Positions 27,289-37,142 are shown, counted from the stretch's first letter. The stretch: 64,000 nucleotides of DNA from RUG13091 sp045113315 (GCA_045113315.1 JBGUIX010000006.1:268295-332294), one strand, 5' to 3'. Notes: generated by a model from the letters alone, not told the origin. Translations and numbers: made by a program.

Positions 27289-28215
27289 TTAGTTAAATAA
27301 ATCGGTGGATAGATATCGATCGCCCGTATCCGGGAATAGCACAACGATGTTTTTATGACTATCTTGCTCTTTTAAGGTTAACGATAAAGCTGCGCATAAT
27401 GCTGCACCGGAAGATATGCCCACTAAAATGCCTTCATTTTTCGCGATTTCTTTGCCGTATTTAAATGCATCTTCATTACTAACAGTAATGATTTCATCAA
27501 TTACATCCCTATTTAAAGTATTAGGAACAAATCCGGCGCCAATCCCTTGAATCTTATGAGGACCACTGACGCCTTGAGATAAAACTGGAGAAGTTAACGG
27601 TTCAACCGCCACCACTTTTGTCTGGCTATTTTTTTCTTTTAAATATTTACCAACGCCAGATATGGTTCCGCCAGTTCCTACACCAGCCACAAAGATATCA
27701 ACTTTGCCATCTAAATCTTCATAAATTTCTGGTCCTGTAGTTAGATAATGAGTTTTTGGATTAACCATATTTTCAAATTGGCTAGGAATAAAACTATTTT
27801 GATATTCTTTAGCTAATTCATTAGCTTTAGCAATAGCCCCTTTCATCCCTAATTTACCTTCGGTTAAAACGATTTCTGCTCCATAAGCTTTAAGTAGATT
27901 TCTTCTTTCTATAGACATCGTTTCAGGCATCGTTAAAATAATGCGATAGCCTTTAGCAGCAGAAATCATTGCTAAACCGATACCAGTGTTACCACTGGTG
28001 GGTTCTATAATAACTGTATCTTTATTAATTAATCCTCTTTCTTCTGCGTCTTTAATCATCATATAAGCAATACGATCTTTGACGCTTCCCGCTGGATTAA
28101 AATATTCAACTTTTGCAAAGAGTTTACACCGTAATTTATATTTCTTTTCTAAATTGGTTAGTTCGACTAATGGGGTATGCCCAATTACTTCATAAATGTG
28201 AGAATAAGTTTTCAT
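27289..28215 (-). CDS. cysK: cysteine synthase A (O-acetylserine sulfhydrylase)
   Basis: A 308-residue PLP enzyme making cysteine from O-acetylserine and sulfide. The PLP lysine lies in NPAGSVKDRIA (about residue 45), the substrate loop TSGNTGIGLAM near 72, the glycine-rich phosphate loop GVGTGGTISGVGKYL near 175, and GISSGAALCAAL near 262. Length is normal. No cysE lies nearby. It is transcribed alone, ending at the hairpin at 27238-27269. Confidence 0.94.
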   Translation of the reverse strand: MKTYSHIYEVIGHTPLVELTNLEKKYKLRCKLFAKVEYFNPAGSVKDRIAYMMIKDAEERGLINKDTVIIEPTSGNTGIGLAMISAAKGYRIILTMPETMSIERRNLLKAYGAEIVLTEGKLGMKGAIAKANELAKEYQNSFIPSQFENMVNPKTHYLTTGPEIYEDLDGKVDIFVAGVGTGGTISGVGKYLKEKNSQTKVVAVEPLTSPVLSQGVSGPHKIQGIGAGFVPNTLNRDVIDEIITVSNEDAFKYGKEIAKNEGILVGISSGAALCAALSLTLKEQDSHKNIVVLFPDTGDRYLSTDLFN

Positions 28216-28267
28216 ATGTGTGCCTCTTTTATGAGATATAATCTAATCATTTTTAAAAGAAAATCAA

Positions 28268-29101
28268 TTAAGATGATAATTTTTTTGAATGATTATAGAT
28301 AGGTTCATAAATATTAGTACCCTTTTTGATGCCCGCTAATTCTTCCATCGCTTCATGGCATCTTTTCATCAAATCGATTTCTTTTTCTTTAGTCTCGAGA
28401 TTCTCGTTAGCGAAAATTGGCTTACCAATATTTAAATTAAATAAGGCCATCTGTTTAAAGATCACTCTTCTAATAAAGCCAGATTTTCTATAAGAAAAAG
28501 CATAAGGAATGACCGGTTTATTATTCTTTATAGCAATAGAGGCAAAACCATCTTTAAAAGGTCTAATCGGTTGATAAAACTCCCACATGCTACCTTCTGG
28601 ATAGATCTGTAAGATTCCTCCATCATTTAATAATTTAGATATCGATGTAGAAAAGGCTATCGTTCCTTCAATGTTGTTAACGGGAATTGGTATACCACCG
28701 ACATAACGCATTAACGTGCCATTTTCACCATTGATGTTTTTATCCCAAACAATGACATTTGGCCAACGATAATTTTTTAACGTCGACATAATACAAATAT
28801 AATCCCATAAATGAATATGGTTAGAGATGATAACTACACCATTTTTGATGAGCTTTTTATTATTTTTAAGATTCTTTTTTCCGGTGACCTTTAAACCTAA
28901 TCTAATATAGGCCATAGGAAACACTAATACTCTTAATAATAACCTAACCCACCATCTCACAAATCTAAAAGATTTGCTGGTTTCAATATAATGATAATTT
29001 TCATCAAAAATAATCCCACGATTTTTCTTCACCACTAGATAGTGAGAAGACGTATCTTCTGGATAAGGATATTTATTTTTTGTATCAGGAACAAAAACCA
29101 T
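28268..29101 (-). CDS. 1-acyl-sn-glycerol-3-phosphate acyltransferase family protein
   Basis: A 277-residue PlsC-like acyltransferase. The catalytic NHIHLWDY (HX4D) is near residue 92, followed by a GGIPIPVN segment and IYPEGSMWEF (substrate-binding EG motif). One or two hydrophobic segments precede the catalytic domain (RWWVRLLLRVLVFPMAYIRL). It transfers fatty acyl groups in phospholipid or glycolipid synthesis on the inner membrane face. No clear ribosome site precedes the ATG. The acceptor is not determinable. Confidence 0.85.
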   Translation of the reverse strand: MVFVPDTKNKYPYPEDTSSHYLVVKKNRGIIFDENYHYIETSKSFRFVRWWVRLLLRVLVFPMAYIRLGLKVTGKKNLKNNKKLIKNGVVIISNHIHLWDYICIMSTLKNYRWPNVIVWDKNINGENGTLMRYVGGIPIPVNNIEGTIAFSTSISKLLNDGGILQIYPEGSMWEFYQPIRPFKDGFASIAIKNNKPVIPYAFSYRKSGFIRRVIFKQMALFNLNIGKPIFANENLETKEKEIDLMKRCHEAMEELAGIKKGTNIYEPIYNHSKKLSS

Positions 29102-29172
29102 GCTTAAATTATATCTTTTTTATCGAAGTTATCTAAACAAATTTAAATGAGATACAATCGTATTAAACCAAA

Positions 29173-30474
29173 TTAAATATTTGATGAGGCGTTATATTTT
29201 TCTTTTATTTCATCATATCTATTAATCTGTCTTAATATATGATTATAAAAATCTGCATAATTATATAAGCCTTGTTGATTATTTTGCATATATTTGAATT
29301 GTAATTGAACAATTGTGGGCGAATGATCTAAATCTAGCATAGAAACATTTCTTAATTGATCAACGTTTTGATATACCAAGAAAACACCGACATAAAGTTC
29401 ACCATTTTTATCCGTATATTGATTAATTGTAAGCTTTGCGCCTATCGGAGTTTTTCTCTCTAAAGAATTAGGTAGTTCAAAATCTTTAACATATAACGCG
29501 GATAAAACGGAATTAATGTTAGAATCGTGTCCGCATAAGAATGTTAACTTATTAAAAGGAGCGTTATTTATTTGTTCTAATAAAGGACGGGCAACATTTA
29601 CACTCACCAAAGGTGAAGAAAATAAAACATCACCGTACAAATCTTTAATTTCAGTTATCTTTTTCCAATCTTTTAAAGACAATTTATGACCAAATGCCGC
29701 TTTTTTAGTGTCCATTTCTTCATAATATTGAAGAGTTAAAGCATCACTCACACTACAGCCATTTTTTAAAGATCCTGTTAGATAAGGTTCTTTATTTAAT
29801 TCGAGATGAACTTCTGTATCATCAGTTTTAAATTCGGTGAATTCACCACTTTTATATAATTCTGATTTCTTAAAATCGATAGTTTTAGATAATAAGGAAT
29901 AATTATCTTTTAAATCTTCTATGCTTTTCGCATACATTTCACTAATTTCTTTTTTAGCGGCTTCGATATAACTATCAGAAATAAAAGTTAATTGCGGATT
30001 AAAAACCGGATCCATAGTATCTAAAGGAACATTTATATGGATTTCTGGATTTATAGTTGGTAATAATCCAGCGGCAAAGTATCTAGCTGTGGCCATCGTT
30101 CTTTGCTTCGCGTTTGCGTAGAAATAGTTATCAAATTCTTGATCTTTAAAATCATCACTTAACATCCCTTCTTTTTCAAACCACTTTCGGTAATATTGAC
30201 CCATCGCTACTTCTAAGGCTCCACCTTTAATTGATAATTCACTTGGTTTAGAAGTCCAATTGTACCAACTATGAGGAGTAATTTTACCTAAAGTAGAATC
30301 ACTACCACTAAGTGGTGAACGGATGTTATGACGGCTTAAAATAATCGAACGAACTAAATGATAGCCATCAATCGACATCGTATAATTGACACTTTTCTCA
30401 CTCTTATTAGCGCAGCCAAATAAAAAGGAAGAAATTAAAATAATTGATAAAGTATTAAGAATAGATTTTTTCAT
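29173..30474 (-). CDS. histidine-type acid phosphatase lipoprotein
   Basis: A 433-residue secreted lipoprotein (signal ends LFGC, Cys at residue 21). The branch-2 histidine phosphatase signature appears as SRHNIRSPLSG near residue 48, where the family has RHGxRxP; here Asn replaces Gly. The distal catalytic motif is GHDSN near residue 315. Relatives are phytases and glucose-1-phosphatases (AppA/Agp) that release phosphate outside the cell. Both catalytic His and the Asp are kept, so it is probably active. Substrate unknown. Confidence 0.82.
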   Translation of the reverse strand: MKKSILNTLSIILISSFLFGCANKSEKSVNYTMSIDGYHLVRSIILSRHNIRSPLSGSDSTLGKITPHSWYNWTSKPSELSIKGGALEVAMGQYYRKWFEKEGMLSDDFKDQEFDNYFYANAKQRTMATARYFAAGLLPTINPEIHINVPLDTMDPVFNPQLTFISDSYIEAAKKEISEMYAKSIEDLKDNYSLLSKTIDFKKSELYKSGEFTEFKTDDTEVHLELNKEPYLTGSLKNGCSVSDALTLQYYEEMDTKKAAFGHKLSLKDWKKITEIKDLYGDVLFSSPLVSVNVARPLLEQINNAPFNKLTFLCGHDSNINSVLSALYVKDFELPNSLERKTPIGAKLTINQYTDKNGELYVGVFLVYQNVDQLRNVSMLDLDHSPTIVQLQFKYMQNNQQGLYNYADFYNHILRQINRYDEIKEKYNASSNI

Positions 30475-30552
30475 ATATTTTTATACCTTTCTTACTAATA
30501 AGTATTTTAAATACTTTCTAACATCTTTTCATTAAAAAAGTAACGAAACGAA

Positions 30553-30596
30553 AGGCACCCCAAATCCTAGACATTAGGAAAGGGGTACCTTTCAAA
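30553..30596 (-). terminator. long hairpin terminator after degV
   Basis: Minus-strand outer stem AAAGGTACCCC / GGGGTGCCTTT (one G-U pair) with an inner stem CCTA / TAGG, followed by CGTTTCGTTACTTTTTT. The run of T is set back from the stem. Confidence 0.65.
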
Positions 30597-30619
30597 GTGA
30601 GCCTATAAAATATGATTTA

Positions 30620-31513
30620 TTATTTTTCTGGGCTTGTAATTGTTACTTTTTTACCTTTGCAAACTAGGTGGATAACTCCTGGACCACAAGATATGCCAAT
30701 GATTGGTCCGACCCAATATTCAACGATTTCGGCATTTAATTCTTCGGTGAACCTTTTTTTGAAGTAACTAGCAGCTTCTTGAGCCATTCCTTGACCGATA
30801 TAAATAGTTGGTCTTTCAATACCTTCCACTGCGTCTTTTACTATATCAAATAGTGCTACCAAAGATTTTTTTGTGCCTTTGACTTTTGCAACAGCATAGT
30901 TATGTCCTAATGTGTCTGCGATGATGATTGGTTTGATACCAAATATATTGCCAAAGAAAGCAGAAGAGCCAGAAACCCTACCAGCGTTTTTTAAATAAGT
31001 TAAAGTTTCCACTGTGCCGCATAGGTTATATGTGAGTTTTTCCTTTTCGACCCAATCGATTATTTCATCCATCGATTTGCCTTGGTCTTGTAGGTCACAT
31101 GCATCCATCGCTAGTAGGCCAAGCGCCATTCCAGCACGGCATGTATCAATACCGATGATTTTTCTATCAGGATATTCTTTTTGTAGTTCATCCACGCTCA
31201 AGCGGAAGACATTAAGAGAACCACTTAATACGGTTGCGCAAGCAAGATATAGAATGTCGATCCCTTGATCTAATAACGGTTTCATCTTTTCGACGAATTC
31301 TTTCATTTCGATAAGGCTAGTTTTTACTTTCTTGCTTGTATCCTTAATCCATTCGTATAACTGCTCAGGCGAATATTCTTTAAAATCCAAATCAGCATGG
31401 TATGTTGCATCATTCACGTTTATTCCCATACGGAAATATTCAAGATGGTGTTTATTTCTTTGTTCCGTTGATAAATCACTTGAAGAGTCTGTAAATATTT
31501 GAAATTTAGGCAT
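30620..31513 (-). CDS. DegV family fatty-acid-binding protein
   Basis: A 297-residue DegV/FakB-type protein: FQIFTDSSSDLS at the start, then SLIEMKEFVEKMKPLLDQG, GIDTCRAGMALGLLAMDA and LKNAGRVSGSSAFFGNIFGIKP, the family hallmarks. FakB proteins present fatty acids to the kinase FakA for incorporation into lipids. A strong AAGGAGAATCTT ribosome site is present. It stands alone with a long upstream region containing a direct repeat. Confidence 0.9.
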   Translation of the reverse strand: MPKFQIFTDSSSDLSTEQRNKHHLEYFRMGINVNDATYHADLDFKEYSPEQLYEWIKDTSKKVKTSLIEMKEFVEKMKPLLDQGIDILYLACATVLSGSLNVFRLSVDELQKEYPDRKIIGIDTCRAGMALGLLAMDACDLQDQGKSMDEIIDWVEKEKLTYNLCGTVETLTYLKNAGRVSGSSAFFGNIFGIKPIIIADTLGHNYAVAKVKGTKKSLVALFDIVKDAVEGIERPTIYIGQGMAQEAASYFKKRFTEELNAEIVEYWVGPIIGISCGPGVIHLVCKGKKVTITSPEK

Positions 31514-31614
31514 AAGATTCTCCTTCTAATAGCCTATTATTTCACACTCATTTTGTTTTTTAAAAGGATTTTGATTAATTAGACCATATAAATACTGATT
31601 CGTCGTAAAATAAT

Positions 31615-31647
31615 CTACCCTTCCCATAGGTTTCAACTACCCTTCCC
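31615..31647. promoter_or_regulatory. direct-repeat candidate operator upstream of degV
   Basis: CTACCCTTCCC occurs twice, at 31615-31625 and 31637-31647, 22 bases start to start, which is two helical turns. It lies about 100 bases before degV in otherwise AT-rich DNA. Direct repeats on one DNA face are typical of winged-helix response-regulator sites. No regulator is identified. Confidence 0.4.
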
Positions 31648-31732
31648 TGGATAGTGACATACTAGTACCATATAAGAAGGTTAATTACTTATACTTATTT
31701 ATTATAATATTATTAGATTAAGTCTAATAAAA

Positions 31733-31757
31733 TAAAGAAAACACGGCATTGCCGTGT
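31733..31757 (-). terminator. terminator of tRNA-Thr
   Basis: Minus-strand stem ACACGGC / GCCGTGT, AAT loop, TTTCTTTATTTT tail, 13 bases after the tRNA CCA end. Confidence 0.88.
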
Positions 31758-31770
31758 ATCAAATGTAGGT

Positions 31771-31844
31771 TGGTGCCTCCTGCCAGAATCGAACTAGCAA
31801 TAGATCCTTACCATGGATCCGTTATACCACTTAACTAAGGAGGC
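31771..31844 (-). tRNA. tRNA-Thr (GGT anticodon)
   Basis: A complete 74-base cloverleaf on the minus strand. Acceptor GCCTCCT pairs with AGGAGGC, the D arm is GTTA / TAAC, the anticodon arm GATCC / GGATC with loop ATGGTAA (anticodon GGT), and the T arm has TTCGATT. The 3' CCA is encoded. It reads Thr codons ACC and ACT. Confidence 0.96.
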
Positions 31845-31887
31845 GGTACGCGAATAATATTATAACGAAACGCTTTCTTCTACAAGT

Positions 31888-33174
31888 TTAATTTATTAAT
31901 TTACCCATTAAATCATAGACAAAAGCATTTTCGATTAATACTTTCACTTTTTCTCCTTCTTTTAATTCTTTTGAACTAGTGAAATATATTTTTCCATCAA
32001 CATCATCGGGAGCGTTCCAATAACTTCTTAATAAGTATTGGTCTTTTTCTTTTCCCACAACTAACCCTTCCATGATTTCACCAATACGTTTCTTATTTTT
32101 CTTATAAGAAATTGACTGTTGAGCTTTCATCACTCTTTCTAGTCTTTTCTTTTTAATATCTTCATCTATTTGATTTTTAAAATCATAGGAACGAGTTCCT
32201 TCTTCGCGAGAATAGGTAAAAGCTCCTAAATGGTCGAATTCCACCTCTTTCATGAAACTTATAAGATTATCTACATCTTCTTCGCTTTCACCCGGGAAAC
32301 CCACCATGACGGTGGTTCTTAATACCGCATTAGGTACTTTCTCTTTAATCTTTTTAAATAAATTAAGTAAGAAATTTTTATCTCCACGTCGATTCATATC
32401 TTTTAATATATGATTTTCACTATGCTGGATAGGAATATCAAAATATGGAGTTAATCTTTCTTCTTTAGAGATTAAATCAATTAATTCATCGCTTATCTCA
32501 TCTGGATATAGATAAAGTAAACGGATATATTCTAATTTCTTAATTTCTAATAATCCTTTTAATAAAGAAACTATATTGTTTCCATCTTTTAAATCGATAC
32601 CATATTTCGTGGTGTCTTGTTCTAAAACGATGATTTCTTTAATCCCAGAATCCGCTAAAACGTGAGCTTCTTTAATGATTTCATTATAGGGGCGAGAAAC
32701 AAAATGTCCTCTAATAAGAGGAATCGCACAATAGGTGCAGCAATTATCGCATCCTTCTCCAATCTTTAAATAAGCGGAATAATGACCAGTGGAAATAAGA
32801 CGATAATTATCATTTAATCCGCCTTTTTCATTTAACTCTTTATCCGCTTTAGCGAATAATTCATTAAATTTTTGATAATCATGAATCGGTATGAGACTAA
32901 CTTCTGGGATTTCTTCTTTTAATTCCTTTTCGTAGCGTTCCACTAAACAACCGGTGACGACGACTTTTTTATTATAGGAAAGCATTTCAAAAATCGTATT
33001 AATCGATTCTCTTTTACTCGAAGTAATAAAACCACAGGTATTGACGATGATAATATCACTTTCTTCAATAGAAGAAACAATTTGATATCCATCATGTTTT
33101 AATAAGCCAAGAATATTTTCACTATCGACTAAATTTTTCGCGCATCCTAAAGAAACTAAACCGACTTTAAGCAT
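31888..33174 (-). CDS. rimO: ribosomal protein S12 methylthiotransferase
   Basis: A 428-residue MiaB-family radical-SAM enzyme that methylthiolates Asp88 of ribosomal protein S12. The N-terminal UPF0004 domain starts VGLVSLGCAKNLVDSENILG, which marks RimO over MiaB. The radical-SAM motif CDNCCTYCAIP is near residue 141, followed by RTTVMVGFPGESEEDV and a C-terminal TRAM domain. It starts one base after the stop of the ABC exporter gene and may be cotranscribed with it. Confidence 0.93.
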   Translation of the reverse strand: MLKVGLVSLGCAKNLVDSENILGLLKHDGYQIVSSIEESDIIIVNTCGFITSSKRESINTIFEMLSYNKKVVVTGCLVERYEKELKEEIPEVSLIPIHDYQKFNELFAKADKELNEKGGLNDNYRLISTGHYSAYLKIGEGCDNCCTYCAIPLIRGHFVSRPYNEIIKEAHVLADSGIKEIIVLEQDTTKYGIDLKDGNNIVSLLKGLLEIKKLEYIRLLYLYPDEISDELIDLISKEERLTPYFDIPIQHSENHILKDMNRRGDKNFLLNLFKKIKEKVPNAVLRTTVMVGFPGESEEDVDNLISFMKEVEFDHLGAFTYSREEGTRSYDFKNQIDEDIKKKRLERVMKAQQSISYKKNKKRIGEIMEGLVVGKEKDQYLLRSYWNAPDDVDGKIYFTSSKELKEGEKVKVLIENAFVYDLMGKLIN

Positions 33175-33175
33175 T

Positions 33176-36100
33176 TTATTCGCTCCTTAAAGCTACCACA
33201 GGATCTTGTTTTGCGGCTTTTTGACTTGGAATTAATCCAGATATGACATTTAAGAATATCGCTAAAGCCACCATAATAAGAGCCATCCACCATGGGAGCA
33301 TAGAAATGTTTGGGGCTCCAAAGAAGTGAACAACAACATTTATTAATATACTTAATAGGTAAGTAACGCTGATACCGATAATACCAGAAGCTAAACCAGT
33401 GATAAAGTTTTCCGCGGTAAATAGACGAGTAACATCTCTTTTTCTACCACCGAGAGATCTAATAACACCAATTTCTTTGACTCTTTCCATAACGGAGATA
33501 TAAGTGATAACTGCAATCATGAAGCAAGAGACCACTAATGACAATGATGTAAAGGCCACTAAAGCACTAGTTACTATAGTAATTAATGATTTAATAACGG
33601 TGATAATCATCGCTACTGTATCAGTATAAGTTAAATCTTTTCTCGCGGTTCTACTAACATCTTCGCCGTTAATAGTTAAGGTATCTTCGCTATTCCATCT
33701 ATCTAAATGTTTAGTGATATTATCTTTGCTAGCAAAGTCTTTTGGATAAATAGATATTTCTTGCGGTAATAAATCAAAAGAAGCGGTTAATGTTTCCGTA
33801 TCAAATCTCGCTTTAATACCAGAAAGAGAACGCATATAAATCACGTTTGCGGATTGATGATCACTACCTCCTAAGAATGAGGAGAATAAATCAGACATTG
33901 AAGAAGAGAAATCACCATTAAGGGCAAAAGCGTAATCATCTTTTAACTCTGGATTATCTTGATCAGGTTTATAACTTAAATATGGATATTTACAATACGC
34001 ACCAAAGGTACTAGTGATGACTTGTCCTTTAGTAAAGAATTGTTTAAATCCTTTTTCACTATCAGTAATGATTGGCGCATCAGCGGCATCATTCATATAT
34101 TTTTTAGAAAGACCTTTATTATAATAAATACCTCTAGTTAGAGAGCCAAAATTGGTAGATTTCTTCGGTCTTAAAATACCAGAGATGGTCATCTTCATGG
34201 CTTTTGGATTATTAACTACGTCATTGTTATCAGCTTGATAATAATAGCCATTCACGGTATCGCTTTCTTCAGCTTGAGTAATAACCTTTTCTTTCTCACC
34301 TTTGCCATATTCTTCTTGAACAGCAATGAAATCATAAGTCAAGGGATTACCAAGACCAACTTTTGCAATTCTAAATTCCCCGTCTTTCGCTATTTGAATA
34401 GCCCTACCTGTTAGCGTTGGATCTTGCAAACCACCGGTTTCAAACCAAAGTTCTTCTGATTTTATTGAGCCATCAAAGAAAGTATCAGGATCACGATTCG
34501 CGGAAGCACTTCTAGCGAAAGTAACTTTCTTACTTAAACTTGGATCAGTGATGTTAATTTCATCACCAGTTAACATGTCATATTTACCTAAATCAGGGTT
34601 AATTGGAGTTAAATCCACGAGACTATATTGAAGGTTATAAATCTTCTCTGGAGAATATATCAAAATACTACCGGTCATGGTCGTGTCATTAGAGACATTT
34701 CCATAATCCCATAAAGCTTCATGTGGAAGATAATAGAATTCTCTACCAATTAGTTCATCATAATTCACATATGGTTCATACGGATATTTTATAGTGAGCT
34801 TAGCAATTTCTTCGTCATATTGTGCGCGAGTGATGACTTTTTCATCTAATTTTTGCTTTAAGCCCCAATCGGATTGGTCTTCTTTTTCACCTTTTTTATA
34901 AATTTGAACAGCTTTCTTACCGATATTGATAAAGGAATCATGGTCATAAATACCTAATTGACCAAGTAATAAATCAGTCACAGTTGTGTCATGATCAGTA
35001 ACGATCATCATCTCATTTTCGCTATTAGCGAATTTAGAGTTACCTAAGAGGTCATATTGGCTGGTGATATAAGCTTCATCACCAGGCATTTCTTTCATGA
35101 AGTTAGTAAATAAATCTACATAAGTAGCGTATCTTTCAAAACCTCCGACAGTTTTAAGTTCGGAGATATATCTTTGTGTTAATCCGTTAACGGACATCCA
35201 TTGTTTGGCTTTGCCTTCTTGTTTAGAAAGAGTCCAGTTCGTAAAGATGTTATTTGTGACATCTAAACCATAATTATATTGAATCGCCGCGACATCTTTT
35301 TCTGGTAATTGTTTGACATATTCAATTAATGTGTTATTGATATCATTTGTGTTGATTTTAGTGAAATCAGAATATTTATCCATCAAATATTCAATCATAG
35401 ATTGCATACCAACTTGAGTATTAACATCAAACTTCGCTAAATCAGCTTTTTCGTTACTAGATAAACCGGTCATTAACGATGTTAAATCAACACTTTGTTC
35501 AGCAATGGTTAAAGGATAGCTAGAAAGCATATCATCTTGCATGCTATCGACATAATTAGAAACGCCAAAGGAAACACTTAAAACTGTAGAAACACCGATA
35601 ATACCGATACTAGAAGCGATAGATACTAAGATTGTCCTACCCTTCTTAGAAATTAGATTTCTAAAGCTTAGCTTTGTTGCTGTGGTTAAGCCCATCTTAG
35701 CTTTGCTTTTCTTATCGACAGTTTCGCTAGTTAAAGATTCCACTTCTTTTTCTTCTTGCTCACTAGTAAATGGATTACTATCTTCGGTAATTCTTCCGTC
35801 TAAAAGACGTAAGATACGATTAGAATAACGATCCGCTAAATCAGGGTTATGGGTAACCATGATAACAAGGCGGTCCTTACTAATCTCCTTGATGAGTTCC
35901 ATAATCTGTTCACTGGTTTTAGTATCTAGTGCACCAGTAGGTTCATCCGCTAATAAGATTTCAGGATTATTAACTAAGGCTCTCGCAATCGCCACTCTTT
36001 GGCATTGGCCACCACTTAATTGATTTGGTCTTTTATGATATTGGTCGTGTAAACCAACTTTATCTAAAGCTTCTTTCGCTCTTTCTATTCTTTCTTGTTT

Positions 36101-36445
36101 ACTGACACCAGAAATAGTTAAAGCTAATTCGACATTAGCTAAAACAGTTTGGTGAGGAATTAAATTATAGCTTTGGAAGATGAAACCAATTCTTTGATTT
36201 CTATAGAAATCCCAGTCTCTATCTTTAAAATCTTTTGTCGATTTTCCAGCGATCACTAAATCGCCACTTGTATAGTGATCAAGACCACCGATGATATTTA
36301 GTAATGTAGTTTTACCACTACCAGAAGGTCCTAAAATAGAAACAAATTCATTTTTACGAAAGCAAATATTTATATCTTGTAAGGCAGTAACGGTTGGTAC
36401 CCCTTTAGTGACATAATCTTTTCTGATATCAACTAGCTTAAGCAT
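33176..36445 (-). CDS. MacB-like ABC exporter, ATPase fused to FtsX-type permease
   Basis: A 1089-residue fused transporter. Residues 1-230 are a LolD/MacB-type ATPase: GPSGSGKTTLLN near 40, LSGGQCQRVAIARAL near 145, ILLADEPTGALD near 162. After a linker, the first membrane segment lies near residue 270, then an unusually large extracytoplasmic domain of about 650 residues, then three C-terminal FtsX segments ending in the family tail AAKQDPVVALRSE. MacB-type pumps act mechanically on substrates outside the membrane (peptides, antibiotics, lipoproteins). A strong AGGAGGATTATAT ribosome site is present. Confidence 0.9.
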   Translation of the reverse strand: MLKLVDIRKDYVTKGVPTVTALQDINICFRKNEFVSILGPSGSGKTTLLNIIGGLDHYTSGDLVIAGKSTKDFKDRDWDFYRNQRIGFIFQSYNLIPHQTVLANVELALTISGVSKQERIERAKEALDKVGLHDQYHKRPNQLSGGQCQRVAIARALVNNPEILLADEPTGALDTKTSEQIMELIKEISKDRLVIMVTHNPDLADRYSNRILRLLDGRITEDSNPFTSEQEEKEVESLTSETVDKKSKAKMGLTTATKLSFRNLISKKGRTILVSIASSIGIIGVSTVLSVSFGVSNYVDSMQDDMLSSYPLTIAEQSVDLTSLMTGLSSNEKADLAKFDVNTQVGMQSMIEYLMDKYSDFTKINTNDINNTLIEYVKQLPEKDVAAIQYNYGLDVTNNIFTNWTLSKQEGKAKQWMSVNGLTQRYISELKTVGGFERYATYVDLFTNFMKEMPGDEAYITSQYDLLGNSKFANSENEMMIVTDHDTTVTDLLLGQLGIYDHDSFINIGKKAVQIYKKGEKEDQSDWGLKQKLDEKVITRAQYDEEIAKLTIKYPYEPYVNYDELIGREFYYLPHEALWDYGNVSNDTTMTGSILIYSPEKIYNLQYSLVDLTPINPDLGKYDMLTGDEINITDPSLSKKVTFARSASANRDPDTFFDGSIKSEELWFETGGLQDPTLTGRAIQIAKDGEFRIAKVGLGNPLTYDFIAVQEEYGKGEKEKVITQAEESDTVNGYYYQADNNDVVNNPKAMKMTISGILRPKKSTNFGSLTRGIYYNKGLSKKYMNDAADAPIITDSEKGFKQFFTKGQVITSTFGAYCKYPYLSYKPDQDNPELKDDYAFALNGDFSSSMSDLFSSFLGGSDHQSANVIYMRSLSGIKARFDTETLTASFDLLPQEISIYPKDFASKDNITKHLDRWNSEDTLTINGEDVSRTARKDLTYTDTVAMIITVIKSLITIVTSALVAFTSLSLVVSCFMIAVITYISVMERVKEIGVIRSLGGRKRDVTRLFTAENFITGLASGIIGISVTYLLSILINVVVHFFGAPNISMLPWWMALIMVALAIFLNVISGLIPSQKAAKQDPVVALRSE

Positions 36446-36505
36446 ATATATAATCCTCCTAAGAGCGTTTATAACAAGTGTTAATAATTCTACATGATTT
36501 GATTT

Positions 36506-36522
36506 ACTTTGTAAAACAAAGT
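36506..36522. promoter_or_regulatory. palindrome upstream of the ABC exporter
   Basis: ACTTTGTAAAACAAAGT, perfect 7-base arms with a 3-base centre, about 60 bases before the exporter start. It is a candidate operator, perhaps for the TetR-type protein encoded 620 bases away. Confidence 0.45.
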
Positions 36523-36529
36523 GATAAGA

Positions 36530-36571
36530 AATAAAAAATGTGTCTCATTTATCATATTTTAGACACACATT
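36530..36571 (-). terminator. terminator of the small membrane protein gene
   Basis: Minus-strand arms AATGTGTGTCT and AGACACATT around an AT-rich loop, followed by TTTTTATTTC. Confidence 0.7.
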
Positions 36572-36601
36572 TCTTATAAATATTAATTATCAATAAATAG
36601 G

Positions 36602-37060
36602 TTAATTCTTAGATTTAATTTGTTTGATCCTTTCTCTCATCTCTGCCTCTTTTATTGGCTTTTCAATATCGATCTTATTAATGGCTCTACTTCTTAAAAA
36701 GGTGATGAGCACTCCTAACAAAAGAAAGACAAAGGCCGGAATCATTAATGAGGGGAAATAAATCTCAGTTTTAAAATTACCTCTTTGGATAATCATTAAC
36801 ACTAAAAAGACAGTTAAAAAGATAAAGGCAATAATCGGAAAGATAATTGATAAAAACATCGGGCCAATATGATATTCATAGTAACTATTTTCTAGTTTTC
36901 TTAATTCTTCAATATAAGGAAGGCTTTCGTCTCTTTCAAACTCTAAGACAATCTTACGACCCTGTTCTTCTTGTTTAACTAATTTCCATTCAAATAATAA
37001 ATATTTGTCTATAACAATCTGTTCGTTTAGTTTGTTTGTGATTCTAGTTACTTTTTCCAT
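36602..37060 (-). CDS. two-span membrane protein, unrecognised
   Basis: About 152 residues starting MEKVTRITNKLNEQIVIDKY. A longer frame to 37126 would need a TTG start inside the divergent promoter and is rejected. A soluble N-terminal part of about 70 residues is followed by two hydrophobic segments (FLSIIFPIIAFIFLTVFLVL and LMIPAFVFLLLGVLITFL) and a charged tail. No ribosome site is seen before the ATG. It is divergent from the TetR gene and may be its target. Function unknown. Confidence 0.6.
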   Translation of the reverse strand: MEKVTRITNKLNEQIVIDKYLLFEWKLVKQEEQGRKIVLEFERDESLPYIEELRKLENSYYEYHIGPMFLSIIFPIIAFIFLTVFLVLMIIQRGNFKTEIYFPSLMIPAFVFLLLGVLITFLRSRAINKIDIEKPIKEAEMRERIKQIKSKN

Positions 37061-37101
37061 AGCAAATAATATAGCATAAACTCTAGATTTTTTAAATAAT
37101 G

Positions 37102-37136
37102 TTACAGTTGTAAATATATTTATCAAAAATTATAAT
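37102..37136 (+). promoter_or_regulatory. promoter and candidate operator of the TetR gene (leaderless)
   Basis: A -35 box TTGTAA at 37108-37113 and a -10 box TATAAT at 37131-37136 are 17 bases apart. The ATG at 37143 lies where transcription should begin, so the mRNA is probably leaderless; no ribosome site exists. The small palindrome TTACAGTTGTAA (37102-37113) covers the -35 box, as expected for autorepression. Confidence 0.55.
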
Positions 37137-37142
37137 TTAACT

